From contig NZ_JADEVT010000009.1 of the NCBI RefSeq assembly GCF_030466625.1, forward strand, positions 1-64,000: 64,000 nucleotides of DNA. Direction: 5' to 3'. Of this stretch, positions 25,208-33,740 are shown in pieces. How positions within the stretch are numbered: the stretch's first letter is position 1; each line of letters begins with the position of its first letter. The notes under the pieces are model-generated. The model had not been told where the DNA came from, made no database searches, and saw only the letters and a list, made by a program, of their open reading frames with translations. The DNA is from Nocardioides sp. ChNu-153 (GTDB lineage Bacteria; Actinomycetota; Actinomycetes; Propionibacteriales; Nocardioidaceae). A program made the position numbers and the translations under genes.

Positions 25208-25492
25208 TCAGGTCACGACGACCACGAGGGCGACGGCCGCGAGCAGCACCACCCCGGCCGCCAGCGCCGGCACCGGGGGCCCGCCGGGCCCGCCGGGCCC
25301 GCGGGGTCGGCTGCGGGTACGGCGGCGTCCCAGCAGGACCGTGCCGGCCAGCACCGCCACCGCGCCGGTCGTCGCCGGTCCGGGCTCGAGCCGCACCAGC
25401 GCCGCCGCGGTGCCGAGCACCAGGGCCCAGGTGCGGGTCCGCGCGAGCGCCGTCCGCTCGACGGCGAGCCCGGGGTCGCGCTCCGCGCTCAC
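25208..25492 (-). CDS. DUF202 membrane protein (short)
   Basis: A 94-residue protein with the DUF202 start DPGLAVERTALARTRTWA and two to three hydrophobic segments separated by an Arg/Pro/Gly-rich loop. The GTG at 25492 overlaps the stop of the upstream DUF202 gene (GTGA). Function unknown; the family is small and membrane-bound. It is the last gene of the coupled operon that begins at 29896. Confidence 0.8.
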   Translation of the reverse strand: MSAERDPGLAVERTALARTRTWALVLGTAAALVRLEPGPATTGAVAVLAGTVLLGRRRTRSRPRGPGGPGGPPVPALAAGVVLLAAVALVVVVT

Positions 25493-25860
25493 CCGCCGAG
25501 CACGAGGCTCGCGGCGGCGCCCACCGCGGCCACCACCAGGTACACGACCAACCACACCGGCGCGGCCCGGGGGAGCGGACGGCCCGACCGCAGGGCGGCC
25601 TCCACGGCCCGCCAGTGCACGCAGCCCTGCACGGCGACCGTCGCCGCCACGCCCAGCGTCGCGACGACCAGCACGCGCCCGGCGGTGCCCGGCAGCACCA
25701 GCTCGCGGGCGGCCTCGAGGGCGAGCGCAGCGACGACGAGCGCGAGCGCGGTGCGCGTCCAGGCCAGGAACGTGCGCTCGTTGGCCAGCGTGAAGCGCGC
25801 GTCGGGCTCCTCGCCCTCGACCAGCGGTCGTCGCCAGGCGGCCCGGGGACCCGGTCTCAC
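25489..25860 (-). CDS. YidH/DUF202 family membrane protein
   Basis: A 123-residue protein with DARFTLANERTFLAWTRTAL, the typical YidH/DUF202 N-terminal motif, and three hydrophobic segments. The GTG at 25860 overlaps the stop of the upstream metallo-beta-lactamase gene (GTGA). Paired YidH and short DUF202 genes are common; a role in the cell envelope is inferred from the membrane topology only. Confidence 0.82.
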   Translation of the reverse strand: MRPGPRAAWRRPLVEGEEPDARFTLANERTFLAWTRTALALVVAALALEAARELVLPGTAGRVLVVATLGVAATVAVQGCVHWRAVEAALRSGRPLPRAAPVWLVVYLVVAAVGAAASLVLGG

Positions 25861-27131
25861 GCCTCCGGACCGTCGGGCACGTCGGCGACCCGGCGGGACT
25901 CGGCGGCCGCCCAGGTGTAGACGCCCCGGGCCATCAGCGACTCCTCGACCTCGGCGCGTGCCGCGTACACGGCGGCGCGCACGGCGTGCAGGCGGGCGTC
26001 CTGGGGATCGGCCTGGACCGCCATCTCGGCGAGGTGGGCGGCGAGGCGGTGGTCGGCCGCGTCCCGGGCCCGCTCGGCGGCGTCGGCGAGCCGCCCGGCG
26101 CCGCCGGCGAGGTCCGCGACGGCCCGCGCGAGCTCGGCGTCGGGGGCCGGCTTCAGCCGCGCCGGGTTGCCGTCGTACCACCCGCCGTAGCGGCGCCACA
26201 GGTTGCGGACGATGAACTCGGGCTCGTCGTAGCGGGCGCGGAGGTAGGACCGCTGCGCGAGGGCCGCGGGTGGCCGCACCCGCTGCACGACGTCGTCCAG
26301 ACGCAGCCCCTCGTTCATCATCGTGAGGGTCTGCTCGACGATCGACTCCAGCCACTCCGCGGTCTCGAGCAGCGCCTGCTCGATGCGGTCGGCGCCGAAG
26401 ATCGGCGCGCCGTGGGAGGGCAGCATGGTCTCCGCCCCCAGCGCCGCCATCCGTCGCAGGGCGTGCGCCCACTCCCGCGGGTAGCGCTGGGCCTTCTGGG
26501 GGTTGCCGCAGTTCGGCACCAGCCAGATGAACAGGTCGCCCGGCAGGAGCAGGCGGTGCTCGGGCACGTAGGCGACGGTGGCGTCGTCGGTCTCGCCCTC
26601 GGCGTGGAAGAGCTCGAACGTCAGCCCGGCCCGGGTCACCGTCAGGGCGTCGCGGTAGGTCACGTCGGGCAGGCGGTACTGCGTCGGCCAGCGCAGGTCG
26701 GGGATCTGGAACTGCCGCTGGTTGACGACCGCGTTGTAGCCGGCGGTCAGCGCGTAGCGGTCGAACCGGTCCCGGACCCGCTCCTGCGCGACGACCTGCG
26801 TGCGGGCGCCCGGCTCCGCGTCGAACGGCGCGAGGCCGGCGACGTGGTCGACGTGCCCGTGCGAGTAGAAGGCGGCGGTGAGCGGCGCGGTCGACCAGCG
26901 GCGCAGGTGCGCGTGCGAGCGCTCCGCCGTCAGTGCGTTGCCCGTGTCGAACAGCAGCAGCTCGTCGGCGGCCTCGAAGGCGATGACGTTGCCGAAGCCC
27001 GGCAGCCAGCCGAGGCCGTCGGCGACGTGCACGACCTCGCCGCCGCCCCGGGCGCTGTGCGCGATGTCGTCGTCGAGCCGACCCGCCCAGACGTCGTCGG
27101 CGTACCGGCGCAGGTCCGCGGCGGCGCTCAC
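25857..27131 (-). CDS. Alkylsulfatase-like metallo-beta-lactamase fold hydrolase
   Basis: A 424-residue MBL-fold protein with an alkylsulfatase-type C-terminal part. The metal motif SHGHVDH lies at about residues 90-96, a following acidic segment (GETDDATVAY) and LLPGDLF give further ligands, and the late His is in LPSHGAP. The region LWRRYGGWYDGNPARLKPAP closely resembles the dimerisation segment of SdsA1/alkyl-sulfatases. It is shorter than full alkylsulfatases (about 650 residues) and has no C-terminal sterol-carrier domain. No signal peptide is seen, so cytosolic hydrolysis is likely. The GTG at 27131 overlaps the acyl-CoA dehydrogenase stop (GTGA). Confidence 0.8.
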   Translation of the reverse strand: MSAAADLRRYADDVWAGRLDDDIAHSARGGGEVVHVADGLGWLPGFGNVIAFEAADELLLFDTGNALTAERSHAHLRRWSTAPLTAAFYSHGHVDHVAGLAPFDAEPGARTQVVAQERVRDRFDRYALTAGYNAVVNQRQFQIPDLRWPTQYRLPDVTYRDALTVTRAGLTFELFHAEGETDDATVAYVPEHRLLLPGDLFIWLVPNCGNPQKAQRYPREWAHALRRMAALGAETMLPSHGAPIFGADRIEQALLETAEWLESIVEQTLTMMNEGLRLDDVVQRVRPPAALAQRSYLRARYDEPEFIVRNLWRRYGGWYDGNPARLKPAPDAELARAVADLAGGAGRLADAAERARDAADHRLAAHLAEMAVQADPQDARLHAVRAAVYAARAEVEESLMARGVYTWAAAESRRVADVPDGPEA

Positions 27132-28306
27132 AGCACCGCTCCGACGAGGTCGCGGACGATGCCGTTGCGCTGGATCTCCGAGGGACCGGTCAGCACGCGG
27201 AACATCCGCAGCGCGTGCCACAGGTGCTCGATCTCGGTGCCCTGCACCATCCCGGCCTTGCCCAGCAGCTGCAGGGAGCGGTCGGCGATGGCGAACGCCG
27301 TCTCCCCGACGTAGAGCTTGCACATGAAGGACTCCATCCGTGGTCGGGCGCCGGCGTCGAGGTCGGCCAGCGCCGCGTAGGTCATGGAACGGGCGGCGAA
27401 CAGCTCGGTGGCCATGTCGGCCAGGGTGTGCTGGACGGCCTGCTTCTCCAGCAGCAGCCCACCCGAGACGGGTCGGGCGGCGGCGTGGCGCAGGGCGATC
27501 TCGAGCGCCCGGCGGGCGCCACCCAGCGCCGTCGGGCAGTGCAGGAGCCGGTTGGCGGTGATGCGCCCCAGGGCGATGCGCAGGCCCTCGCCCTCGGCGC
27601 CGAGGAGGTTGCGGGCGGGGACGAAGCAGTCGTCGAGGACGACGTCGCTCTCCACGTTCTGGCCGGTCAGCGGCAGCCGCCCCGGCACCACCCGCACTCC
27701 CGGAGCGTCGAGGTCGACGAGGAACGCGGAGTACGCCTCCTGCTCGCCGGCCATCCGGGCGACGACGACGGCGAAGTCGGCGAAGGTGCCCCCGGTGCTG
27801 AACACCTTGCGGCCCGTCAGGCGGTAGCCGCCCGGCGCGGGGGTGGCGGTGGTGGTCATGCGACGCACGTCGGAGCCGGCGTCGTCCTCGGTGATGGAGA
27901 AGCAGCACGCCCGGTGCCCGTGGACCACGGGCAGGAGGAACTCCTCCACCTGCTCGGGCGTCGCCACGTCGAAGAGGGAGCCGACCCGCAGCGGTCCGCC
28001 CATGTCGCCGAGCACGCTGGTCGCCAGCACCCGGCCCGACGCGCCGATCTCCTCCTTCAGCGCGGCCAGGGCCGTCCAGCTCAACCCCTCGCCACCCAGC
28101 TCGGGCGGGAGGTGGATGCCGTAGAAGCCCAGCTCGCGGCTGCGCAGCCACACCTCCTGCAGCGTCGCGCGGTCCAGCGTGCTCGTGTGCTCGAGGCCCA
28201 GCTCGCGCTCGTGGTCGGCGAGCTCGCCCTCGAGGTAGTCACGCAGCCGCTCGACGAGCGCCTGCACCGCAGGGTCGTCGTACGTGGGTCGCAGGGAGAA
28301 CGTCAT
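27128..28306 (-). CDS. Acyl-CoA dehydrogenase family protein
   Basis: A 392-residue FAD-dependent acyl-CoA dehydrogenase. LGFYGIHLPPELGGEGLSW, CCFSITEDDAGSDV and KVFSTGGTFADFAVV are typical N- and mid-domain motifs; RMFRVLTGPSEIQRN is the C-terminal site. The position that carries Glu in short-chain enzymes (YEGT) reads LTGP here, so the catalytic base is absent from its usual place. It may be supplied elsewhere, as in long-chain types, or the enzyme may not dehydrogenate in the classical way. The ATG is 12 bp downstream of the ligase stop, in the same operon. Confidence 0.85.
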   Translation of the reverse strand: MTFSLRPTYDDPAVQALVERLRDYLEGELADHERELGLEHTSTLDRATLQEVWLRSRELGFYGIHLPPELGGEGLSWTALAALKEEIGASGRVLATSVLGDMGGPLRVGSLFDVATPEQVEEFLLPVVHGHRACCFSITEDDAGSDVRRMTTTATPAPGGYRLTGRKVFSTGGTFADFAVVVARMAGEQEAYSAFLVDLDAPGVRVVPGRLPLTGQNVESDVVLDDCFVPARNLLGAEGEGLRIALGRITANRLLHCPTALGGARRALEIALRHAAARPVSGGLLLEKQAVQHTLADMATELFAARSMTYAALADLDAGARPRMESFMCKLYVGETAFAIADRSLQLLGKAGMVQGTEIEHLWHALRMFRVLTGPSEIQRNGIVRDLVGAVL

Positions 28307-28318
28307 GGCCCCCGCCCC

Positions 28319-29896
28319 TCAGCCGACCCGGCGCGCGGCGCCGGCCCAGTCGCGCTCGCGCAGCGCGCGGCGGTCGATCTTGCCCGTGCGGTTGCGCGGG
28401 AGGGCGTCGAGCACCTCGACCACGCGCGGGACCTTCACGCGCGAGACCTGGCGGGCGCAGGCCTCGACCAGCTCCTCGGCCGTCACCGCGGCGCCGGGCG
28501 CGAGCACCACGCTCGCCTTCACCGTCTCGCCCCAGCGCTCGTCGGGTACGCCGTACACGCAGGCCTCGAGGACCGCGGGGTGGGAGTAGAGGGCGGCCTC
28601 CACCTCGGAGCAGTACACGTTGTATCCGCCGCTGACGATCATGTCCTTCACCCGGTCCACGAGGAACAGGTAGCCGTCGGCGCGGAAGCGGCCGAGGTCG
28701 CCGGTGTGCACCCAGCCGTCGCGGAAGGTCTCGGCGGACGGTCCCGGCGCGTGGTGGTACTCCCGGACGCAGTCCGGTCCGCGGGCCACCACCTCTCCGA
28801 CCTCGCCGGGCGGCAGGGGGCGTCCCGCGTCGTCGACGACGCGCACCTCGGTGTCGAAGACGGGCCGGCCGCAGGACAGGAGCAGCTCCGGGTCGTCGGT
28901 GATGCCGCGCACGACCTCCTCGGCGGACAGGTAGGTGATGGCGCTGGTCGTCTCGCCCTGGCCGTAGCCCTGGTTGACGACCGGGCCGAACAGCTCGACG
29001 GCCTGGCGCAGACGGGTGGGGGAGACGGGGGCGCCGCCGATCGTGACCGAGCGCAGGCTCGACAGGTCGCGCGTGGGGGCGCTCGGGCTGGCCAGCACCA
29101 GGTTGAGCATCGCGGGCACGAGGAAGGTCGAGGTGACGCGCTCGCGCTCGAGCGTCGCCAGGTAGTCCTCGACGTCGAACGCGGGCAGCACCACCACCGT
29201 CGATCCGCGGAAGAAGCAGGCCAGGATGCCCATGCCGCTGGCGTGCGTGATGGGGCCCGGGGCCAGGTACACCTCGTTCGCCGAGCGGTCCCCGTTCATC
29301 ACCACCTTGCGCAGGTTGGCGAGGCGGTTGCCGACCGTCTGCACGGCGGCCTTCAGCGTCCCGGTCGAGCCGGAGGTGAAGTTGAGGACCGCCGGGTCGT
29401 CGAGGGAGCGGTCGACGGCCACCGCCGCGGGGTCGCCGGCGGCGACGAGGGCGTCGTACGACGTGGGGCGGGGCCCGCTCGCGGCGCCGCCCGTGGTGTT
29501 GCCCGCGGCGTCCAGCGTCACCACGAGCAGCGGCGGGGTCGCCGCGGCAGCGACGTCGAGGACGGTGTCGAGGTGGGTGCGGTCGGCCAGGACGACGCGG
29601 GCGTCGGCGTCGAGGAGCACGTGCCGGACCTCGGCCGGGGCGAGCCGGGTGCTGACCGGCACGCGCAGGTGCCCGGCCTTCGCCATCGCCATCTCGGCCA
29701 CGACGAGCTCCCCGCGGTTGCCGGCGACGGTCGCCACGGCGGTGCCCGGGCCGTGGCCGGCGGCCAGCAGGGCCGAGGCCAGCCGGTTCGACTCCTCCTC
29801 GAGCTGGGCGTAGGTCCACCGCCGCTCCCCGCACACCAGGGCGGTGGCGTCGGGGCGGTGGGTGGCGGTGCGGGTCAGGTAGTGACCGAGGTTCAC
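28319..29896 (-). CDS. AMP-dependent acyl-CoA ligase
   Basis: A 525-residue adenylate-forming enzyme that makes an acyl-CoA from a free acid, ATP and CoA. The phosphate loop is NFTSGSTGTLKAA, a variant of the usual TSGTTGxPK. The adenine motif is NQGYGQGETT, then GWVHTGDLGRF, and the hinge and C-terminal domain (DRVKDMIVSGGYNVYCSEVE) end with the catalytic Lys in NRTGKIDRR. The GTG at 29896 has AAGGAG upstream. First gene of the minus-strand operon ligase-dehydrogenase-MBL-DUF202-DUF202; substrate unknown. Confidence 0.88.
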   Translation of the reverse strand: MNLGHYLTRTATHRPDATALVCGERRWTYAQLEEESNRLASALLAAGHGPGTAVATVAGNRGELVVAEMAMAKAGHLRVPVSTRLAPAEVRHVLLDADARVVLADRTHLDTVLDVAAAATPPLLVVTLDAAGNTTGGAASGPRPTSYDALVAAGDPAAVAVDRSLDDPAVLNFTSGSTGTLKAAVQTVGNRLANLRKVVMNGDRSANEVYLAPGPITHASGMGILACFFRGSTVVVLPAFDVEDYLATLERERVTSTFLVPAMLNLVLASPSAPTRDLSSLRSVTIGGAPVSPTRLRQAVELFGPVVNQGYGQGETTSAITYLSAEEVVRGITDDPELLLSCGRPVFDTEVRVVDDAGRPLPPGEVGEVVARGPDCVREYHHAPGPSAETFRDGWVHTGDLGRFRADGYLFLVDRVKDMIVSGGYNVYCSEVEAALYSHPAVLEACVYGVPDERWGETVKASVVLAPGAAVTAEELVEACARQVSRVKVPRVVEVLDALPRNRTGKIDRRALRERDWAGAARRVG

Positions 29897-29922
29897 GGGT
29901 GCTCCTTGTGACGACGTTCCGA

Positions 29923-29945
29923 CCAGTTATAGACACGCTGTCCAG
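29923..29945. promoter_or_regulatory. Putative TetR operator at the ligase promoter
   Basis: Read on the minus strand it begins CTGGACA and ends AACTGG over 23 bp, and it shares 16 of 23 positions with the site at 30642-30664. It contains the likely ligase -10 (TATAAC) and lies just upstream of the divergent TetR gene. Confidence 0.65.
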
Positions 29946-29980
29946 GAAAGTCCAGGGCCATCAGTGCTAGAACCTCGTCC

Positions 29981-30619
29981 ATGGCCACCGAGGACCGCCG
30001 CAGTCGTCGCACCCGTTCCGCGCTCCGCCGCGCCCTGGTGGACCTCGTCCTCGAACGGGGGTACGCCGCCGTCACCGTCGAGCAGGTCGTCGAGCGTGCC
30101 GACGTGGGCCGCGCGACCTTCTACACGCACTTCAGCGACAAGCAGTCGTTGTACGACGACCTGGTCGCCGCCCTGCTCGCGGACCTCGCCGCCCGGCTCG
30201 AGCCGGGGGACACGGCCGGGCCCGGGTTCACCGGCCGGCCGGTGCACGCGCTCTTCGAGCACGCCGAGGCGGAGGAGGCGACGTACCGCATGGTGCTGCG
30301 GGGCGACGGCGACGGCCGGGCCCTGCGCTCGCTGACCGACGCCCTGGCCGGCGCCGCCCTGCGCGTCTTCGAGGACCGCGTGGCCGACCAGGGGCTGGCG
30401 CCGCGCGTCGACCTCCGGGTGCTGGCCCGGGCGTGGGTCGGCGAACAGCTCGCCGTGCTGACCTGGTGGCTGGCCGAGGCCGGGCGTCCCCTGCCCCGCG
30501 CCGACGTCGTCGGCATGCTCGCCGATCTCGCCCGGCACGGCCGGTGGTGGGCGACGGGGTTCGGCGACGACGCGCCCGACGCGCCCGCTGGGACGGATTC
30601 GTCGGCGCCTCTTGTGTGA
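29981..30619 (+). CDS. TetR family transcriptional regulator
   Basis: A 212-residue TetR regulator. The helix-turn-helix is SALRRALVDLVLERGYAAVT, then ADVGRATFYTHFSDKQSLYD (about residues 40-59). The C-terminal domain is of the TetR_C type with WWLAEAGRPLP. The ATG at 29981 is 7 nt from a TAGAAC hexamer, so it may be leaderless. It is divergent from the acyl-CoA ligase operon and followed by the MFS gene. Two related 23-bp sites, one before the ligase and one before the MFS gene, point to it as the local repressor; the ligand is probably an acyl-CoA or the free acid. Confidence 0.88.
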   Translation: MATEDRRSRRTRSALRRALVDLVLERGYAAVTVEQVVERADVGRATFYTHFSDKQSLYDDLVAALLADLAARLEPGDTAGPGFTGRPVHALFEHAEAEEATYRMVLRGDGDGRALRSLTDALAGAALRVFEDRVADQGLAPRVDLRVLARAWVGEQLAVLTWWLAEAGRPLPRADVVGMLADLARHGRWWATGFGDDAPDAPAGTDSSAPLV

Positions 30620-30641
30620 CGGGGGCCACGCGGCTTAGTTT

Positions 30642-30664
30642 CTGGACACGGCAGCCAGAACTGG
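30642..30664. promoter_or_regulatory. Putative TetR operator at the MFS promoter
   Basis: A plus-strand 23-bp site starting CTGGACA and ending AACTGG, aligned without gaps to the site before the ligase. It lies 28 bp upstream of the MFS start codon. Confidence 0.65.
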
Positions 30665-30691
30665 CCGTCCTGTCCCGCTTAGGAGAACCCC

Positions 30692-32041
30692 GTGCTCCCT
30701 CATCGCCGCGAGCTCCAGACCTACCCGACCGGCGCCCGACGGCGGCGGCTGCTCGCCGTCGTCATCCTCGCCCTCTTCATCTCGGCCTACGAGGGTCAGC
30801 TGGCGCCCGTGCTGCCGCTGCTGCTCGACGACCTGGGCATGTCCCTGCGCCTCTACGGGCTCCTCACCGCGGCCTCGCTGCTGTTCGGCGCCTTCGCCGG
30901 GTTCGTCGGCGGCTCGCTGGCCGACCGGTTCGGGCGGGTGCGGCTGCTCGTGCCGTTCATGTTCCTGTCGGGCCTGGCCTGCCTGTTCATGGCGACGTCG
31001 CAGAGCATCACGCAGTTCGCCCTCGCCCGGATCCTGCTGGCGTTCGTCGAGGGCGTGGCCGTGGCGGGGACCGCGCCGCTGGTCCGCGACTTCACCCCCC
31101 GGCTGGGCCGCGCACAGGCCTACGCGTTCTGGTCGTGGGGGCCGGTCGGCGCCAACTTCTTCGCGGCCGGGGTCGCCGCCGCCACCCTCGACCTGCTCGG
31201 CGGCACCTGGCAGTCGCAGCTGTACCTCATGGCCGCCGTCTCGCTCGCCGGCTCGGTCGTCATCGCCCTGACCCTGCAGGACCTGGCCCCGCACCTGCGC
31301 CGCGAGGTGCGGTTCTCCGACGACAGCGCCCGGGCGGCGCGGGCCCCGCTGGCCCGACCCGGCGCCCGGCACCTCGTGGGCCACGCCGTGGTCTGGCAGC
31401 ACGTGATCGCGATGTCGTCGCTCTTCGTGCTGCTCGGCACCATGAACGCCTACGGGCAGGTGCTGGTCGTGGACACGTTCGGCGTCAGCGTCCGCACGGC
31501 CTCCGTGGTCGTCGTGTTCTTCTGGGCGGCGAACCTCGTGACGAGCCTGGCGGTCGCCCGGTGGTCCGACACGGTGCAGCGGCGCTCCCCGTTCCTCCTC
31601 GGCGGCGGCGTCGGCATCCTCCTCGCCCTCTCCGCGCTGCTGGTCCTCATGGGCCGTGGCGACGCGGCGTCGCCGGGCGCCGTCGTCGCCGTGCTGGTCG
31701 TGCTCGGCGCGGCCATGGGTGGGGTGTTCGGCCCGTGGATGGCGAGCTTCTCGGCCCACGCCGAGGAGATCCACCCCGATCTCCAGGGGAGTGCGTTCGG
31801 CCTGCAGCACCTGGTGAGCCGGCTGCTCGTGCTGGCCTCGGTGGTGCTGGCGCCGCGGGTGGCCGAGGCCGCGGGGTGGCGCACCTGGCTCCTGGTGGCG
31901 CTCGTGCTCGCCGGGGTGTTCACCGTGCTCGCCGGCTGGCTGCACCGCGCGGAGCGGCGGCTGCTGCGCCGACCGACGCAGGCGGCCGGCGCCGACGTGA
32001 TCGCGCGGACCGGTGGGGCGGGCGCCACGGCCGCCGGCTGA
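30692..32041 (+). CDS. MFS transporter
   Basis: A 449-residue major facilitator with about 12 hydrophobic segments. GGSLADRFGRVRLLV is motif A in the 2-3 loop; ALARILLAFVEGVAVAGTAP is the TM4 region. The GTG at 30692 has AGGAG upstream with good spacing. Given the shared operator with the acyl-CoA ligase operon it is probably the uptake or efflux carrier for that pathway's acid. Substrate not inferable from sequence. Confidence 0.87.
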   Translation: MLPHRRELQTYPTGARRRRLLAVVILALFISAYEGQLAPVLPLLLDDLGMSLRLYGLLTAASLLFGAFAGFVGGSLADRFGRVRLLVPFMFLSGLACLFMATSQSITQFALARILLAFVEGVAVAGTAPLVRDFTPRLGRAQAYAFWSWGPVGANFFAAGVAAATLDLLGGTWQSQLYLMAAVSLAGSVVIALTLQDLAPHLRREVRFSDDSARAARAPLARPGARHLVGHAVVWQHVIAMSSLFVLLGTMNAYGQVLVVDTFGVSVRTASVVVVFFWAANLVTSLAVARWSDTVQRRSPFLLGGGVGILLALSALLVLMGRGDAASPGAVVAVLVVLGAAMGGVFGPWMASFSAHAEEIHPDLQGSAFGLQHLVSRLLVLASVVLAPRVAEAAGWRTWLLVALVLAGVFTVLAGWLHRAERRLLRRPTQAAGADVIARTGGAGATAAG

Positions 32042-32074
32042 CCCGCCGGCTGACCCGCTGGTCGTCCGCGGTCC

Positions 32075-32482
32075 TCAGAGGTGGTCGGGGACGATCAGCG
32101 CGTCCGGGTCCTGCCGCACCGGCATCGCCTCGACCGCGATCCGGAGCAGTGCGGCGGCACCCGCCACGGTCCTGCGCCAGCGGCGGGAGCCGTCGTCCGT
32201 GCCCTCGGGCGAGCGGGAGCGCAGCACACCGGCGACGGCGGCCTCGTACTCCTCGTCGGTGAAGGCGGGGGTGGCGCCGACCGTCGGACGCTCGGGCAGG
32301 TCGGTGAGGGCGGGGAGGACGAGCTCCCCGGCGGCCGCGAGGTGCGGGTAGCGCGCACCGCGGGACAGCTCGTCCCACGACGCCGCCCCGGCCCGGCTGC
32401 GCACCAGGCGCGGCAGCGCCGCGAAGGACCGGACGGCCACCGCCTCGACCGCGACCGTCATCTCCCGTTCGGTGAACTTCAC
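32075..32482 (-). CDS. Hypothetical protein
   Basis: I do not recognise this 135-residue protein. It starts VKFTEREMTVAVEAVAVRSF and has a small, mixed, probably helical and soluble composition; no motif, signal peptide or membrane span is visible. FTDEEYEAAVAGVLRSR and VEAMPVRQDPDALIVPDHL near the end look conserved in style. The GTG at 32482 has GAGGGAG upstream. Divergent from the 51-residue small protein; convergent with the MFS gene. Confidence 0.65.
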   Translation of the reverse strand: MKFTEREMTVAVEAVAVRSFAALPRLVRSRAGAASWDELSRGARYPHLAAAGELVLPALTDLPERPTVGATPAFTDEEYEAAVAGVLRSRSPEGTDDGSRRWRRTVAGAAALLRIAVEAMPVRQDPDALIVPDHL

Positions 32483-32581
32483 GGATCTCCCTCCTCGTGC
32501 CGCGCGCCGTCCGGACCCGCGCGCCGTGGGGGCCACCGTACGGCGCGGCTCGACACCCGACGGGCCGGGTACCGGCGCGAC

Positions 32582-32737
32582 ATGACCACCACCGGACACG
32601 ACGGCGCCGTACCCGACCCCGACCACGACCAGGACGCCGAGCCCTCGACCCCGACGGGGGAGGAGCCCGACACCGACCAGCTCGAGCCGGGCTCCGAGCC
32701 GGCCAGCCATCCCGACCCCGAGCCGGGGAACGCCTGA
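32582..32737 (+). CDS. Small acidic Pro/Asp/Glu-rich protein
   Basis: A 51-residue, strongly acidic, low-complexity peptide rich in Asp, Glu, Pro, Ser and Thr (for example TPTGEEPDTDQLEPGSEP). The ATG at 32582 follows an ACCGGCGCGAC stretch without a clear ribosome site, and the stop is 2 bp before the DUF72 start. It might be a disordered small protein translationally coupled to DUF72. No homology is recognised; its reality as a gene is uncertain. Confidence 0.5.
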   Translation: MTTTGHDGAVPDPDHDQDAEPSTPTGEEPDTDQLEPGSEPASHPDPEPGNA

Positions 32738-32739
32738 CG

Positions 32740-33660
32740 ATGACGGCGCCCGAGCGCGGGCGGGTGCGCGTCGGCATCTCGGGCTGGCGCTACCCGCGCT
32801 GGCGCGGCGACTTCTACCCGAAGGGCCTCGCGCAGCGCCGCGAGCTGGAGTACGTCGGGCAGCGGATGTCGACGGTCGAGCTGAACGGCTCGTTCTACTC
32901 GCTGCAGCGGCCCAGCAGCTACCAGCGGTGGCGCACCGAGGTGCCGCCGGACCTGGTGTTCGCGGTGAAGGGGTCGCGCTACATCACGCACATGCTGCGG
33001 CTGACCGACGTGTCGCAGGCGCTCGCGAACTTCTTCGCGTCGGGCGTGCTGGCGCTCGACGACCAGCTCGGTCCGGTGCTGTGGCAGCTGCCCGAGCGCC
33101 ACGAGTTCGAGCCCGCGGCCCTCGAGACGTTCCTGCGCCAGCTGCCGCGCAGCACGGGGGAGGCGCTCGACCTGGCCCGGAACCACGACGCCCGGCTCGA
33201 CGACCGCACGTGGCTGGAGATCGACGAGGACCGCCCGCTGCGCCACGCCTTCGAGCCCCGGGCGCGCAGCTTCACGGACCCGGCCGCGGCGGACCTGCTG
33301 CGCCGGTACGACGTCGCCCTCACCGTCGCCGACAACGCCGGGCTGTGGCCCGGCTTCGGCGAGGTCACGGCGGAGCGGATCGTCTACGTGCGCCTCCACG
33401 GCGCGCACGACCTCTACGCCAGCGGCTACACCCCCGACGAGCTCGACGGCTGGGCCGCGCGCATCGACGGGTGGGCCACCGGCGCCGCGACCCCGGACGG
33501 CCGCCCGCGCGACGTCTACGTCTACTTCGACAACGACGCCCGCGGCTTCGCCCCGCACGACGCCATCGCCCTCGCCGGGCGCGTCGGCGACGTGTGGGAG
33601 CCGGCGGGCGCCGCCGGGTCGTCGCCTGCGGCGAGCGCCGAGACGTCGAGTCGTCGCTGA
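32740..33660 (+). CDS. DUF72 domain protein
   Basis: A 306-residue TIM-barrel-like DUF72 protein. RVGISGWRYPRWRGDFYP opens it, VELNGSFYSLQRPSSYQRW follows, FAVKGSRYITHML is the third conserved block, and late VYVRLHGAHDLYASGY and VYVYFDNDARGFAPHDA match the family. No function is established; some members resemble TIM-barrel isomerases. The final codons form the first of three 32-bp repeats, so the C-terminus (about the last 15 residues, Ser/Ala-rich) is probably a recent extension. Confidence 0.85.
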   Translation: MTAPERGRVRVGISGWRYPRWRGDFYPKGLAQRRELEYVGQRMSTVELNGSFYSLQRPSSYQRWRTEVPPDLVFAVKGSRYITHMLRLTDVSQALANFFASGVLALDDQLGPVLWQLPERHEFEPAALETFLRQLPRSTGEALDLARNHDARLDDRTWLEIDEDRPLRHAFEPRARSFTDPAAADLLRRYDVALTVADNAGLWPGFGEVTAERIVYVRLHGAHDLYASGYTPDELDGWAARIDGWATGAATPDGRPRDVYVYFDNDARGFAPHDAIALAGRVGDVWEPAGAAGSSPAASAETSSRR

Positions 33661-33740
33661 CCGCACGCGCGGGGGCGTCGAGTCGTCGCGAGCCGCACGC
33701 ACGGGGGCGCCGAGTCGTCGTGAGCTGCGCGATGCGCGAC
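33645..33740. repeat. Three 32-bp tandem repeats across the DUF72 3' end
   Basis: Units begin at 33645, 33677 and 33709 and share GTCGAGTCGTCG, then GACCGCACGC-like and a GGGGGC end, with growing divergence in the third. The first unit is coding. No spacers, so this is not a CRISPR. Confidence 0.75.

Noticed and set aside
33645..33740. Possible CRISPR array
   Set aside because: The 32-bp units are directly adjacent with no unique spacers, and no cas gene is near.
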